A DNA stretch of 64,000 nucleotides. Source: Paenibacillus sp. MZ04-78.2. Lineage in GTDB: Bacteria > Bacillota > Bacilli > Paenibacillales > NBRC-103111. A program made the position numbers and the translations under genes. The notes beneath the pieces were generated by a model. It was not told where the DNA came from. It saw nothing but the letters and a program-made list of their open reading frames with translations, and ran no database searches. Below, piece after piece: positions 33,188-42,505 of the stretch (positions are counted from its first letter, which is position 1; the number at the start of each line of letters is the position of its first letter). The stretch lies in NCBI RefSeq assembly GCF_024213375.1, contig NZ_JANAVJ010000016.1, positions 31,524 through 95,523 on the forward strand, read 5' to 3'.

Positions 33188-35641
33188 GTGCCTAAAAATA
33201 TTGTCATTGTTGGCGGAGTGGCGGGCGGCGCTACGGCGGCTGCCCGATTAAGACGTTTGAACGAGCACGATTCGATCACGATGTTCGAACGCGGAGAGCA
33301 TATTTCGTTTGCCAATTGCGGGCTGCCTTATTATATCGGGGGGACGATTGCGTCCCGCGACAAGCTGCTGCTTCAATCGCCGAAAGGAATGAAGGACCGG
33401 TTCGGCATCGATGTCAAGGTGCGAACGGAAGTGACGGCGATCGACCGGGCGGGCAAAAAAGTACGGGTCAAGCAACTGGACACCGGCGAAGAGGCGGAAT
33501 ATCCGTACGATGTTCTCGTACTATCTCCGGGGGCGAAGCCTATCGTGCCGGAAATTCCGGGCTTAGCCGAGGCGGAAGCGGTGTTTACGCTGCGAAATAT
33601 TCCTGATACGGACCGGATTCACGCATGGATCAACGAGCAAAAACCGAAACATGCCGCAATTATCGGCGGTGGCTTTATTGGCGTCGAAATGGCCGAAACC
33701 CTGCGTGATCGCGGTCTTGAAGTGACAATGATGGAGCGGAACGGACAGGTGCTGGGACCGCTTGACCCCGAGATGGCCAAGCCGGTAGAACGGCATATGC
33801 GTCTCAAAGGCGTAGATCTTATGCTCGGCACGTCCGTCGTCGCCATCGAAGATCGCGGGAAAACGCTGCGCCTGTCCTCGGGGGAAGTTCTCCGGACGGA
33901 TATGCTGCTGCTGGCGATCGGCGTGACGCCGGAGAGCGGATTGGCCCGCGAGGCGGGGCTTGAGCTTGGCGTGAGGGGAGCCATCCGTGTAAACGAGCGG
34001 CTGCAAACGAGCGATCCGTCCATCTACGCGGTCGGCGATGCAATCGAGGTCAAAGACCGGACGCTTGGCTTCGAAACAGTGGTGCCGCTCGCTTGGGGGG
34101 CCAATCGTCAAGGGCGGCTGGTTGGGGACGTCATTCAAGGGCGGAAAGCTTCTTACTCCGGGGCTTACGGAACGGCGATTGTCAAAGCGTTCGACCTGAC
34201 CGCGGCCGTCACCGGGGTGAATGAGAAGACGCTGAACAAGCTGGGGGTTCCGTACGAGGCCATCCATATCCATCCGGCCTCTCACGCCGGGTATTATCCC
34301 GGCGCCGCGCCGCTGTCGCTCAAGCTGCTGTTCGACAAAGCAAGCGGCGTCATTTATGGCGCGCAAGCCGTCGGGCAGGACGGGGCCGACAAGCGGATCG
34401 ACGTAATCTCCACGGCGATGCGCGGAGGGATGACGGCAGCCGAGCTGGCCGATCTGGAGCTGGCGTACGCGCCGCCGTATTCGTCGGCCAAGGACCCGGT
34501 TAATATGGCGGGATACGTTGCATCCAACGTGATGGAAGGCTTGGTCGAGACGATGCAATGGCACGAGGCGGATGCGTATGTCGAGGGCGGTGGACTGCTC
34601 GTTGACGTTCGGGATGAAGTCGAACGGATGGCGGGCTACATTCCGGGTTCGGTCTGCATTCCGCTGAACGATTTGCGCAACCGGCTGCACGAGCTGCCGG
34701 TCCAGCATCCGATTGTCGTCTCGTGCCAGGTCGGCTTGCGGGGCTATGTCGCGGCCCGGCTTCTTCAGCAGCACGGGTACCGGGTGCGCAATTTGGATGG
34801 GGGCTACAAGACGTATGCCGCGATGGCTGACGAGCCGTCCCTTCCGCCCCCCGGGACGGGCAGCGGTCCGTCGGTACCGGTCGATTCCCCGATCCCGGCT
34901 TCTGCGGTTCAAGTCCAGGTCCAAGTCGACGCTTGCGGATTGCAGTGTCCGGGCCCTATTATGAAAGTATACGAAGCGGTCCGGCAATTGGCGCCGGGAG
35001 AACGGCTCGAAGTCAAGGCCACCGATTTCGGATTCGCCGCGGATATTGCCAAATGGTGCGAAAAAACAGGCAATCCGCTGGAGACGGTCGAATCTTCGCC
35101 CGAAGGCGTGCGGGCGGTACTCATTAAAGGAGCGGAAGCCGCAATGCAGCAATCCGTCCCGGCTGCGTCCAAAAACGGCGCAACCATGGTCGTGTTCAGC
35201 GGTGATCTGGACAAGACGATCGCCGCCTTCATCATCGCTTCAGGAGCCGCGGCGATGGGCAAGCCGGTCACGATGTTTTTCACCTTCTGGGGCTTGAACG
35301 TGCTGCGCAAGGCCGGAGCCCCGGCCGTCAAGAAGGACGGTATGGAGGCGATGTTCGGGATGATGATGCCTAAAGGCACGGCCGCCCTTCCTTTGTCCAA
35401 GATGAACATGGGAGGTCTTGGCGCCAAAATGATTCGCCGCGTCATGCAGGACAAAAATGTCGATTCGCTGGAAGCCTTGATGGGCAATGCGATCCGGTCC
35501 GGCGTCAGGCTGGTCGCATGTACGATGAGCATGGATATTATGGGCATCCGCAAGGAAGAATTAATCGACGGTATCGATTATGCCGGCGTAGCGACTTATT
35601 TGGGCGATGCCGAGGATTCGGGCTTGAATTTGTTTATTTAG
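33188..35641 (+). CDS. CoA-disulfide reductase - rhodanese - TusA - DsrE fusion
   Basis: An 817-residue cytosolic sulfur-handling enzyme with four modules. Residues 1-450 are an FAD/NAD pyridine-nucleotide-disulfide oxidoreductase of the CoA-disulfide (persulfide) reductase type with active Cys44 in SFANCGLPYYIGG. Residues about 465-555 are a rhodanese domain with Cys513 in VVSCQVGLRGY. Residues 575-650 are TusA-like with Cys587 in ACGLQCPGPIMKV. Residues about 670-817 are DsrE/F-like with Cys778 in VACTMSMDIMGI. Together they could pass sulfane sulfur from Cys to Cys and reduce it. The GTG start at 33188 follows AAAGGA. The downstream CstR-type repressor supports a role in persulfide/sulfide stress. 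Confidence 0.93.
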   Translation: MPKNIVIVGGVAGGATAAARLRRLNEHDSITMFERGEHISFANCGLPYYIGGTIASRDKLLLQSPKGMKDRFGIDVKVRTEVTAIDRAGKKVRVKQLDTGEEAEYPYDVLVLSPGAKPIVPEIPGLAEAEAVFTLRNIPDTDRIHAWINEQKPKHAAIIGGGFIGVEMAETLRDRGLEVTMMERNGQVLGPLDPEMAKPVERHMRLKGVDLMLGTSVVAIEDRGKTLRLSSGEVLRTDMLLLAIGVTPESGLAREAGLELGVRGAIRVNERLQTSDPSIYAVGDAIEVKDRTLGFETVVPLAWGANRQGRLVGDVIQGRKASYSGAYGTAIVKAFDLTAAVTGVNEKTLNKLGVPYEAIHIHPASHAGYYPGAAPLSLKLLFDKASGVIYGAQAVGQDGADKRIDVISTAMRGGMTAAELADLELAYAPPYSSAKDPVNMAGYVASNVMEGLVETMQWHEADAYVEGGGLLVDVRDEVERMAGYIPGSVCIPLNDLRNRLHELPVQHPIVVSCQVGLRGYVAARLLQQHGYRVRNLDGGYKTYAAMADEPSLPPPGTGSGPSVPVDSPIPASAVQVQVQVDACGLQCPGPIMKVYEAVRQLAPGERLEVKATDFGFAADIAKWCEKTGNPLETVESSPEGVRAVLIKGAEAAMQQSVPAASKNGATMVVFSGDLDKTIAAFIIASGAAAMGKPVTMFFTFWGLNVLRKAGAPAVKKDGMEAMFGMMMPKGTAALPLSKMNMGGLGAKMIRRVMQDKNVDSLEALMGNAIRSGVRLVACTMSMDIMGIRKEELIDGIDYAGVATYLGDAEDSGLNLFI

Positions 35642-35656
35642 AAGAGGTGAGTCGGT

Positions 35657-35917
35657 GTGGAATACGATAATGCGGTCAAAAACCGGTTGAAGCGGATCGA
35701 AGGCCAGATTCGCGGAGTGCTCGGCATGATGGAAGAAGGAAAAGATTGCAGAGACATCATAACGCAGCTGTCAGCGATAAGGACGGCCGTGGACCGGACG
35801 ATCGGCACGGTCATCGGGGCGAATCTGGAGCATTGTATCCGGGAGGAGCTGGAAAAAGGCAACTCGCCCGATCAAGTGATCCAAGAGGCAGTGCAGCTAC
35901 TGGTTAAGAGCCGATAG
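35657..35917 (+). CDS. cstR: CsoR-family repressor, CstR (persulfide-sensing) subtype
   Basis: An 86-residue all-helical DUF156/CsoR-family repressor. It has Cys31 in GKDCRDI and Cys60 in ANLEHC. The copper-binding His of true CsoR, four residues before the second Cys, is Asn56 here. Two Cys without that His is the CstR pattern, in which persulfides cross-link the dimers and release DNA. It lies 15 bases after the four-domain sulfur enzyme, and ACCC/GGGT operators sit at the operon's promoter, so autorepression is likely. The start is GTG after AAGAGGTG. Confidence 0.88.
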   Translation: MEYDNAVKNRLKRIEGQIRGVLGMMEEGKDCRDIITQLSAIRTAVDRTIGTVIGANLEHCIREELEKGNSPDQVIQEAVQLLVKSR

Positions 35918-36074
35918 GATAAGGGTCTGGCCTGACCGTCCATGACCGTTCACTGCGGCGTTTGACTGGCACGGCATCAAGGGGCACGGACTGCCCCTGC
36001 TCTGCGCTTGTCGAGAAGCGGGCTAGTACTGCTAGCCCTCTCTTGGACATAAAAAGCAAAAGCCTGCATTCGCG

Positions 36075-36108
36075 AAAAAAAGCACATCCAACTGGCTGTG
36101 CTTCTTTT
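36075..36108 (+). terminator. Bidirectional terminator between cstR and tetR-like genes
   Basis: AAAAAAAGCACA and TGTGCTTCTTTT pair around a ten-base loop. It serves both convergent genes. Confidence 0.8.
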
Positions 36109-36128
36109 CGATCGTTGCGAAAGCCCTC

Positions 36129-36731
36129 TTATTTTTCCGAAGCGCGCTTATAGGTGCCCAGCAATTGCTCAATATGCTTCGTCACATATCCGACATGCTT
36201 GTTGTCCCGGGTCAACCGGCTTGCCATAATGCCGCCTTCGATCGAGGAGAAGACGAAGGAAGCCACCGATTCGGTATCCATGTCGGCTCTGAATTCCCCA
36301 TCGACTATCCCCTGCTGCAAAATGCTTTGTAGAAACGACAGCATTCCGTTGTAAGCGGTCAGCGCGTGTTCGCGGATGCTGGGGTACGAAAGATCGCTTT
36401 CTACGGCGGTATTTAAAAAGGGGCACCCGCCTTGGAGCGGAGGATGATGAACGGCATCGCGGTATACGCCGCACATCGCCACTATTTTCGCCGTAGCGGT
36501 CTTGGAGCCTTGCATCGCCGCCGAAAAATGTTCCCACAGCACCTTCCCCGCATATTCGAACGCTGCAAAAGCAATTTCGTCTTTATTGGAGAAATTGCGG
36601 TAAATCCCGCCTTTGGTCAAGCCGGTCGCTTCCATAATATCCTGTATCGTTGATCCGGAGTATCCCTTTTGATTAAACAGCAACGCGGATTTTTTAATGA
36701 TATGGGCCTTCGTTTGTTCGCCTTTACGCAT
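36129..36731 (-). CDS. TetR-family transcriptional regulator
   Basis: A 200-residue regulator. The N-terminal TetR HTH reads KAHIIKKSALLFNQKGYSGS, TIQDIMEATGLTKGGIYRNF and SNKDEIAFAAFEYAGK. The C-terminal ligand domain of the TetR_C_6/YxaF-like group contains GGCPFLNTAVESD. I chose ATG 36731, which has GAAAGGAA upstream; the longer frame has no ribosome site. It is divergent from a DUF2306 membrane gene whose promoter contains a TetR-style palindrome, so it probably represses that gene. The inducer is unknown. Confidence 0.9.
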   Translation of the reverse strand: MRKGEQTKAHIIKKSALLFNQKGYSGSTIQDIMEATGLTKGGIYRNFSNKDEIAFAAFEYAGKVLWEHFSAAMQGSKTATAKIVAMCGVYRDAVHHPPLQGGCPFLNTAVESDLSYPSIREHALTAYNGMLSFLQSILQQGIVDGEFRADMDTESVASFVFSSIEGGIMASRLTRDNKHVGYVTKHIEQLLGTYKRASEK

Positions 36732-36832
36732 GGACAGGTTCCTTTCTCGCCTTATCGTTGTGCGGATTTCAAGGGCTCTCTTGCTCGTACATATATTGTA
36801 ACATTTTATAAGTGAATGATAGTACATGGTGA

Positions 36833-36867
36833 TATATAATAAAAAAAGAAACCGGACGGTCCGGTTT
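36833..36867 (+). promoter_or_regulatory. -10 element and TetR-type operator before the DUF2306 gene
   Basis: TATAAT at about 36834 is followed by AAACCGGACGGTCCGGTTT (36849-36867), a perfect palindrome with arms ACCGGAC and GTCCGGT. The ACCG...CGGT type is common for TetR operators, and its position just after the -10 would block transcription. With the flanking A and T runs it could also act as a leader terminator. Confidence 0.6.
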
Positions 36868-36894
36868 TTCATTTTGGAAAGGAGGGCAGCTTGC

Positions 36895-37581
36895 ATGGGA
36901 AAACTAAGGAGCAGGAGCAAGTCGCTGTACCTGCTGATGATCGTCGTTGCGGTCGTTTATATGCTTTACGTGACGTATGTTAATTTCATTCATGACCCGC
37001 AAGCGACTGAATTTCTGAGTCATAAAACCGGATTGAAACGTCCCGTCGTTCTCCCGGTCTGGTTAAATGTGATGTATGTTCATATTGTTTTCGCCTGCGT
37101 GGCCATGATCGCGGGGGCCATTAACTTTTCAACGAAAATATTGAGTAACCACCGGAGGCTGCACCGGGTAAACGGCTATTTGTACCTCCTGTCCGTTGCG
37201 GTAGTCGTCCTTACTTCCGGCTATATGGCCCCGTTCTCGACCGGGGGAAAAATCAACAGCATCGCGTTTAATGTGATGAATCTTATTTTCATGGGATTGA
37301 CCATCGCAGCGATTGTGCAAATCAAACGAAAAAAGGTCGAAAGCCATCGGAAATGGATGGTTCGCAGCTACGCTTTTTGCTTCACGAATATGTTCATCCA
37401 TATGATCACCTTTGTTTTGCATAACGGGTTCGGCGTCGAATATGCGCTCAGCTATACGCTGGGAGTCTACGGTGCGCTAGTGCTGAACTTCGCGTTGGCC
37501 GAGATCGTCATCCGCTGTATTTATACCAAACCTGCGGCCATTGTGCCGCAAGGAAGCAGGAAAGGTAAGGTCACGATCTGA
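36895..37581 (+). CDS. DUF2306 membrane protein
   Basis: A 228-residue protein with about six membrane helices. DUF2306 hallmarks are the helix after LPVWLNVMYVHIVFACVAMI, the motif RRLHRVNGYLYLLSV and VESHRKWMVRSYAFCFTNMF with conserved His residues (LHR, SHRKWM). The function is unknown; the histidines suggest a cytochrome- or redox-linked role. ATG 36895 follows AAAGGAGG. The TetR-like gene is divergent and a palindrome lies in the leader. Confidence 0.85.
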   Translation: MGKLRSRSKSLYLLMIVVAVVYMLYVTYVNFIHDPQATEFLSHKTGLKRPVVLPVWLNVMYVHIVFACVAMIAGAINFSTKILSNHRRLHRVNGYLYLLSVAVVVLTSGYMAPFSTGGKINSIAFNVMNLIFMGLTIAAIVQIKRKKVESHRKWMVRSYAFCFTNMFIHMITFVLHNGFGVEYALSYTLGVYGALVLNFALAEIVIRCIYTKPAAIVPQGSRKGKVTI

Positions 37582-37600
37582 CGATCGGCTATTTTGCCAG

Positions 37601-37639
37601 AAAAAAAGCGCCATCCAACGGACGGTGCTTTCTTCTTTT
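37601..37639 (+). terminator. Terminator after the DUF2306 gene
   Basis: AAAGCGCC and GGTGCTTT form a stem around an 11-base loop and end in a T-rich run. It may also end the convergent gene. Confidence 0.75.
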
Positions 37640-37651
37640 CATAACCACGTT

Positions 37652-38002
37652 TCAATTGCGGTTCTTCTCATCTTTCCATTGCTGTTCCGTACCCACGAAA
37701 AAAACATTGACCGAGAGTTGTTCCGTAGTGCCTTTTGAGGTTAGAATGTTTTTCGTTCCCATCCCTTGGCCGCGTATCATGTCAAGCTCAATTTTGTTAC
37801 GGTTCCCTTTCTCGTCGAGATAATAAAATTTCATTCCTCCCGATGTTGGAGAATCCGATGTATTCAAAATCCCCGTGCGAGGAATGAGATGGACATATTC
37901 CTTTCCCTCGCGAAGCAGCGGAGGGCTGCTTCCAATAACAACTGCAGCAATGGAGATTGCAAAAAAAACGACAAGATAAAGCACATACAATTTCTTCAAC
38001 AA
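37652..38002 (-). CDS. Small hypothetical membrane-anchored protein
   Basis: A 116-residue protein with one N-terminal helix (LYVLYLVVFFAISIAAVVIG) and a polar domain outside (REGKEYVHLIPRTGILNTSD, GGMKFYYLDEKGNRNKIELD). No family is recognised; it resembles the small YxeA/DUF1093-like lipoprotein-sized secreted proteins only in layout. The start is a TTG at 38002 with GGTGAG upstream. It overlaps the end of the LysR gene by seven bases, so it is probably translated with it. Confidence 0.55.
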   Translation of the reverse strand: MLKKLYVLYLVVFFAISIAAVVIGSSPPLLREGKEYVHLIPRTGILNTSDSPTSGGMKFYYLDEKGNRNKIELDMIRGQGMGTKNILTSKGTTEQLSVNVFFVGTEQQWKDEKNRN

Positions 38003-38910
38003 ACAGGCTCACCGCCAGCCGGGCCGGAGGTCTGTTCGACGAATCGGAGGAATTCTCGCATCGCGTAGGAAACGTAGCGCTCCTTGTTCCAAATGACGAC
38101 GAGATTCCACGGAATCACCGGATTCGTCATCGGCAGCACCCGGACGTCCGGGTTCACGATCTTGGAGCAGATCGCTTCGGGCAGCAGGGCGACGCCCAGT
38201 TCGGCGGCGACCATCTCCACAAGCAAATCCCATTGGGAGCTTTCGTGCGCGATGAACGGATGAAAGCCGGCCTGGTGGCACGCTTCGAGCACGTGATGGC
38301 GGACGCCGAAGCCTTTGGCGAACATGAGGAACGGCTCCCGGCCCAGGTCGGCTAGCTTCACCGGGGAACGCTCCGCCAGCGGGTGCGACCGATGGAGCAC
38401 CAACGCCAATTGCTGCCTAATAAAGGGCATCGTCCCGAAACCGGCTTTCTCGTCCGGGGAGATGACGACGCCCAAATCGATCGATCCGTTCAGAACCAGT
38501 TGCTCGATGCTTTTGGCGCCTTCTTCGACCATCTCGAATTGAAGACGGGGATACAGCTTCTGAAACGGCGCGACGACGCGCGGGAAAAAAACGGAGCTGA
38601 TCACGGGAGGGAGCCCGATCGTAAGCGTTCCGGTCTTGAGCTGGGAGACGTCGTCGAGCGTAATATACAGGTCGTTCACCGCTTGAAGGATGTGATGGAT
38701 TTGTTGGATCGCCGCGCTGCCCGCATCGGTTAGCTTGACCTGCTTGCCCGAACGGTCGAACAACGTAACGCCCAGCTCTTCTTCCATGCTCCGAACCAGC
38801 TTGCTTAACGTCGGCTGCGTCATATGAAGCGCTTCCGCGGCTTTGGTGAAATTTTGTAGTTTGGCGACCTCAAGAAGATAAGTCAAGTTTCGCAAATCCA
38901 AAAAACTCAT
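37996..38910 (-). CDS. LysR-family transcriptional regulator
   Basis: A 304-residue regulator with an N-terminal winged helix (LRNLTYLLEVAKLQNFTKAA, LHMTQPTLSKLVRSMEEELG) and a periplasmic-binding-like effector domain of the CynR/CatM type (GTLTIGLPPVISSVFFPRVV, LVEMVAAELGVALLPEAICS). I used ATG 38910; a TTG at 38901 giving MDLRNLTYL is an equally plausible start. It is divergent from the broken GntP permease gene and the ketone-body operon and probably activates it. Confidence 0.9.
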   Translation of the reverse strand: MSFLDLRNLTYLLEVAKLQNFTKAAEALHMTQPTLSKLVRSMEEELGVTLFDRSGKQVKLTDAGSAAIQQIHHILQAVNDLYITLDDVSQLKTGTLTIGLPPVISSVFFPRVVAPFQKLYPRLQFEMVEEGAKSIEQLVLNGSIDLGVVISPDEKAGFGTMPFIRQQLALVLHRSHPLAERSPVKLADLGREPFLMFAKGFGVRHHVLEACHQAGFHPFIAHESSQWDLLVEMVAAELGVALLPEAICSKIVNPDVRVLPMTNPVIPWNLVVIWNKERYVSYAMREFLRFVEQTSGPAGGEPVC

Positions 38911-38940
38911 CTCCACCTATAATTTTTTGGCATCGTTGCT

Positions 38941-38955
38941 ATTCGATGTATGAAT
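38941..38955 (+). promoter_or_regulatory. LysR-type T-N11-A box
   Basis: ATTCGATGTATGAAT has inverted arms ATTC/GAAT and the T-N11-A spacing typical of LysR sites. It lies in the divergent region between the LysR gene and the ketone-body operon. Confidence 0.4.
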
Positions 38956-39134
38956 TTTACCTCGTTACGTTCCCCATTGTAAACTGGAATAGCCGCAAGA
39001 ACTTCCAATTTCGGGATACAAAATTTCCAAAACAAAGCAGCTTCGACAACCCGGTAGCTGATTTTTTGTAATCGCTATCTTTGGAAGCGTTTGAAATGTA
39101 TTCATCTTAGAGGGGGAAAGAGGAAAAGCACGAG

Positions 39135-39311
39135 ATGATCATCGAAGTTCTGGCCATAGTGTTCGCCTTGGGATTACTCATGTTTTTTGCTTACCGGGGC
39201 TATCCGGTCATTGTATTTGCTCCGATTTTCACCTTGCTGGCCGTCGTCATCTTGGGCAATGCGCTCATGACCAGCTATACGGAAACGTATATGACGAACG
39301 CGGCCAGCTGA
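39135..39311 (+). pseudogene. N-terminal remnant of a GntP-family permease
   Basis: 58 codons starting MIIEVLAIVFALGLLMFFAY, RGYPVIVFAPIFTLLAVVIL and [13 protein letters not shown] match the first two helices of GntP/hydroxybutyrate-type permeases. The frame then meets a TGA. About 390 further residues of a normal permease are missing. The break falls exactly where sequence of a dehydrogenase tail begins, so an internal deletion removed the rest of this gene and most of the next. Its position ahead of SCOT genes fits a lost hydroxybutyrate or acetoacetate importer. Confidence 0.75.
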
Positions 39312-39502
39312 ACGATCTGGCAAAAACCCGTCAGGTGCCGCTGGAGCGGGTGCTGGAAGAAGTTATTTACCCGCTCGTCCCGCAAAAGCGGCTGCTGTCG
39401 GTCGAAGAAATCGCCGAATTCGCCATGCCGATCGCCAACGACAAAATGAAGGGCGTCACCGGAGCATCGCTGCTGATCGACGGAGGTTACACCGCGCAAT
39501 AA
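39305..39502 (+). pseudogene. C-terminal remnant of 3-hydroxybutyrate dehydrogenase
   Basis: 65 codons in another frame read [40 protein letters not shown] and [16 protein letters not shown], the last quarter of an SDR-family 3-hydroxybutyrate dehydrogenase (DGGYTAQ is its standard end). The Rossmann fold and catalytic Tyr/Lys are missing. The fragment overlaps the GntP remnant by seven bases and ends 23 bases before the SCOT A start. It cannot be active. Confidence 0.78.
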
Positions 39503-39525
39503 ACCATAACGAAGGAGGAGAGGAC

Positions 39526-40227
39526 ATGGGTACAAGTAAAGTGATGGACTCCATGACGGAAGCTGTACGGGATATTCGAGACGGAGCCGTTCTGATCGTC
39601 GGCGGCTTCGGGCTGTGCGGTATTCCGGAGCATCTGATCGCGGCATTGAGGGAGCAGGGGACGAAGGATTTGACCGTCGTCAGCAACAACTGCGGCGTCG
39701 ACGACTGGGGGCTGGGGCTGCTGCTGGCCAACCGGCAAATTAAGAAAATGGTGTCCTCCTATGTGGGGGAGAACAAAACGTTCGAGAAGCAGTTCTTGAG
39801 CGGTGAGCTGGAGGTCGAACTGGTGCCGCAGGGCTCGCTCGCGGAACGGATTCGGGCAGGCGGCGCGGGGATTCCGGGCTTTTACACGGCGACCGGCGTC
39901 GGGACTCCGGTTGCGGATGGCAAGGAGCACAAGACGTTCGACGGGCGGACGTACCTGCTGGAGCGGGCGATTGTCGGGGATTTTGCGCTGGTCAAAGCTT
40001 GGAAGGCCGATCCGATGGGGAATCTCGTCTTCCGCAAAACGTCGCGCAACTTCAATCCGATGGCCGCCGCCGCGGGCAAAATTACGATTGTGGAAGCGGA
40101 AGAGGTCGTCGGCGTCGGGGAGCTGAACCCGGACGAGATTCATACGCCGGGTATTTACGTGCAGCGCGTTGTACGGGGCGGAAGCTACGAGAAACGGATC
40201 GAGCGGTTAACGGTCCGCAGCGTCTAA
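39526..40227 (+). CDS. scoA: 3-oxoacid CoA-transferase subunit A
   Basis: A 233-residue SCOT alpha subunit that with subunit B moves CoA from succinyl-CoA to acetoacetate. Hallmarks are [37 protein letters not shown] and the [26 protein letters not shown] stretch ([20 protein letters not shown]). [16 protein letters not shown] and [16 protein letters not shown] follow. The ATG follows AAGGAGGAGAG. It is the first intact gene after the deletion scar. Confidence 0.95.
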   Translation: MGTSKVMDSMTEAVRDIRDGAVLIVGGFGLCGIPEHLIAALREQGTKDLTVVSNNCGVDDWGLGLLLANRQIKKMVSSYVGENKTFEKQFLSGELEVELVPQGSLAERIRAGGAGIPGFYTATGVGTPVADGKEHKTFDGRTYLLERAIVGDFALVKAWKADPMGNLVFRKTSRNFNPMAAAAGKITIVEAEEVVGVGELNPDEIHTPGIYVQRVVRGGSYEKRIERLTVRSV

Positions 40228-40243
40228 AAAAGGAGGGTTCCAC

Positions 40244-40906
40244 ATGAGCGATAGCCGAACCAAAATTGTGAAACGGGCTGTTCAGGAAATTCAGGACGGC
40301 ATGTATGTGAATTTGGGCATCGGGATGCCGACGCTGGTCGCCGACGAAATTCCGGCTGAGCTGAGCGTCATGCTGCACTCGGAGAACGGGCTGCTGGGGA
40401 TCGGGCCTTATCCGAAGCAGGGCGAGGAAGACCCGGACCTGATCAATGCCGGGAAAGAAACGGTCACGGCAATTCCGGGCGCTTCGTATTTCGACAGCGC
40501 CGAGTCGTTCGCGATGATTCGCGGCGGGCATATCGATCTGGCGATTTTGGGCGGGATGGAGGTTTCCGAAGGGGGCGATCTGGCCAACTGGATGATTCCC
40601 GGCAAAATGGTCAAAGGCATGGGCGGCGCGATGGATCTGGTGAACGGAGCCAAGCGGATCGTCGTCATTATGGAGCATGCCAACAAGCACGGGGAAGCGA
40701 AAGTGAAAAAGGAGTGCACGCTCCCGCTGACCGGCCAAGGCGTCGTACATCGGCTCATTACGGACCTCGCCGTCTTCGATTTTACCGATCAAGGGATGGT
40801 GCTGGTGGAATTGCTGGGCGGCGCAGGGCTGGACGAGGTGCGGGCGAAAACGGAAGCTTCGTTTACGGTCGATCCCCGGCTGGCGGAGGAATTGGGCGGC
40901 GCTTGA
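40244..40906 (+). CDS. scoB: 3-oxoacid CoA-transferase subunit B
   Basis: A 220-residue SCOT beta subunit. The catalytic Glu lies in [14 protein letters not shown], and the family features [39 protein letters not shown] and [19 protein letters not shown] are present. It lies 16 bases after subunit A with ribosome site AGGAGGG. With A and the thiolase it converts acetoacetate to two acetyl-CoA. Confidence 0.95.
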   Translation: MSDSRTKIVKRAVQEIQDGMYVNLGIGMPTLVADEIPAELSVMLHSENGLLGIGPYPKQGEEDPDLINAGKETVTAIPGASYFDSAESFAMIRGGHIDLAILGGMEVSEGGDLANWMIPGKMVKGMGGAMDLVNGAKRIVVIMEHANKHGEAKVKKECTLPLTGQGVVHRLITDLAVFDFTDQGMVLVELLGGAGLDEVRAKTEASFTVDPRLAEELGGA

Positions 40907-40945
40907 CTATATATGTCTGTTTAACAAAGCTTGGAGGAGGTTCAC

Positions 40946-42133
40946 ATGAACAACGATGCGGTGATCGTAAGCGCCGTCCGTACGGCGATCGGTGGGTTTC
41001 AAGGGGCGCTGTCGGGCATTCCCGCCACGGAGCTTGGCAGCCTCGTGATCAAGAATGCGCTGGAGCGGGCGGGCGTCAGCGAGGAGCAGGTCGATGAGGT
41101 GATCATGGGCAACGTGCTGCAGGCGGGGCTCGGACAAAATCCGGCGCGCCAAGCGTGGCTGAAAGGCGGCTTTTCCCATGCGGTGCCTGCGGTGACGGTG
41201 AACAAGGTGTGCGGCTCCGGCCTCAAGGCCGTCATGCTGGCAGCGCAAAGCGTGCGGCTGGGCGATGCGGATATCGTCGTGGCGGGCGGCATGGAAAATA
41301 TGAGCCAAGCGCCGTACTTACTGGAAGGCGCTCGCTCTGGCCTTCGCATGGGCGACGGGAAGCTGGTCGACTCGATGGTTCGGGACGGACTGTGGTGCGC
41401 CATGTGCGATATCCATATGGGGATCACGGCGGAAAATATCGCGGACCGGTACGGGCTTACCCGTGCGGAGCAGGACGAATTTGCCGCTTGGAGCCAACAA
41501 AAAGCGGAACAGGCGATCCAGTCGGGACGTTTTCGGGACGAGATCGTCCCCGTGCCGATTCCGCAGCGAAAAGGCGATCCGGTCGTTTTCGATACTGACG
41601 AGCATCCGCGCTACGGCACGACGGCGGAAACGCTCGGCAAGCTTCGTCCTTCGTTCCGCAAGGACGGCACCGTGACCGCCGGGAACGCGTCGGGCATCAA
41701 CGACGGAGCGGCCGCGCTGGTCGTCATGTCGGCAGCTCGGGCGGGGCAGCTCGGACTGAAGCCACTGGCACGGATCAGAGGCTATGCGCACGCGGCTTTG
41801 GACCCTTCGGTCATGGGACTTGGTCCTGTGGAGGCAGTCCGCAAGCTGCTTGGTAAAACCGGCGTGTCGATGGACGACATCGACCTGATGGAGCTGAACG
41901 AAGCGTTCGCGGCCCAATCGCTTGCGGTCGGACGGGACCTCGGCGTGCCGCGGGAGAAGCTGAACGTGAACGGCGGCGCCATCGCGCTCGGCCATCCGAT
42001 CGGAGCCAGCGGCGCGCGCGTGCTCGTCACGCTGCTTCATGAGCTGACCAAGCGCGGCGGGAAGCTCGGCCTCGCGGCGCTGTGCATCGGCGGGGGGCAA
42101 GGGGTTGCGATGCTGGTGGAGCGGGAGGCGTAA
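40946..42133 (+). CDS. Acetyl-CoA acetyltransferase (thiolase)
   Basis: A 395-residue thiolase. The acyl-accepting Cys is in [16 protein letters not shown]; the other active-site motifs are [33 protein letters not shown] and [13 protein letters not shown] with the second Cys. It cleaves acetoacetyl-CoA made by SCOT. ATG 40946 follows GGAGGAGG. It closes the ketone-body operon and is followed by a terminator. Confidence 0.95.
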   Translation: MNNDAVIVSAVRTAIGGFQGALSGIPATELGSLVIKNALERAGVSEEQVDEVIMGNVLQAGLGQNPARQAWLKGGFSHAVPAVTVNKVCGSGLKAVMLAAQSVRLGDADIVVAGGMENMSQAPYLLEGARSGLRMGDGKLVDSMVRDGLWCAMCDIHMGITAENIADRYGLTRAEQDEFAAWSQQKAEQAIQSGRFRDEIVPVPIPQRKGDPVVFDTDEHPRYGTTAETLGKLRPSFRKDGTVTAGNASGINDGAAALVVMSAARAGQLGLKPLARIRGYAHAALDPSVMGLGPVEAVRKLLGKTGVSMDDIDLMELNEAFAAQSLAVGRDLGVPREKLNVNGGAIALGHPIGASGARVLVTLLHELTKRGGKLGLAALCIGGGQGVAMLVEREA

Positions 42134-42171
42134 CGGCTAACACGATACGGTTTTAAAGCGTAAAAAGAGGA

Positions 42172-42198
42172 GTACGCAGGGGAGCGGCTCCTCTTTTT
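42172..42198 (+). terminator. Terminator after the thiolase gene
   Basis: AAAAAGAGGAG pairs with CTCCTCTTTTT around a short loop. The next 300 bases to the toxin gene hold no gene I can support. Confidence 0.85.
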
Positions 42199-42505
42199 CA
42201 TATGATGTTTGCGGTCTCCGTCTCGGGGATCGGCGGACTCAAGCGGCCGGACCAACTCCCTTATATTGACGGCTTCCCAGGGGGAATATAGGACTACCCG
42301 GAATTTGCAAGCCCGGTCATTCCCGACGGTTCGTCAAGCTTGCTCCGAGTATTCCCTGACAAGCCAACATTCGCTAGCGAAAAATGTTGAAACAAAAAGT
42401 TCAAAAATAGTTCTTAATGTTCTACCAGTTTTAACCATTTTGGGCTAAAATTAAATTACAACTTGTAAGATGGTGGAGCAGCTCTTCGAAAGGAGGAGGC
42501 TGTAA

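Noticed and set aside
38928..38944. Sigma-54-like TTGGCA...TTGCT upstream of the ketone-body operon
   Set aside because: The GG to GC distance is seven rather than ten bases, and the divergent regulator is LysR-type, not a sigma-54 activator.
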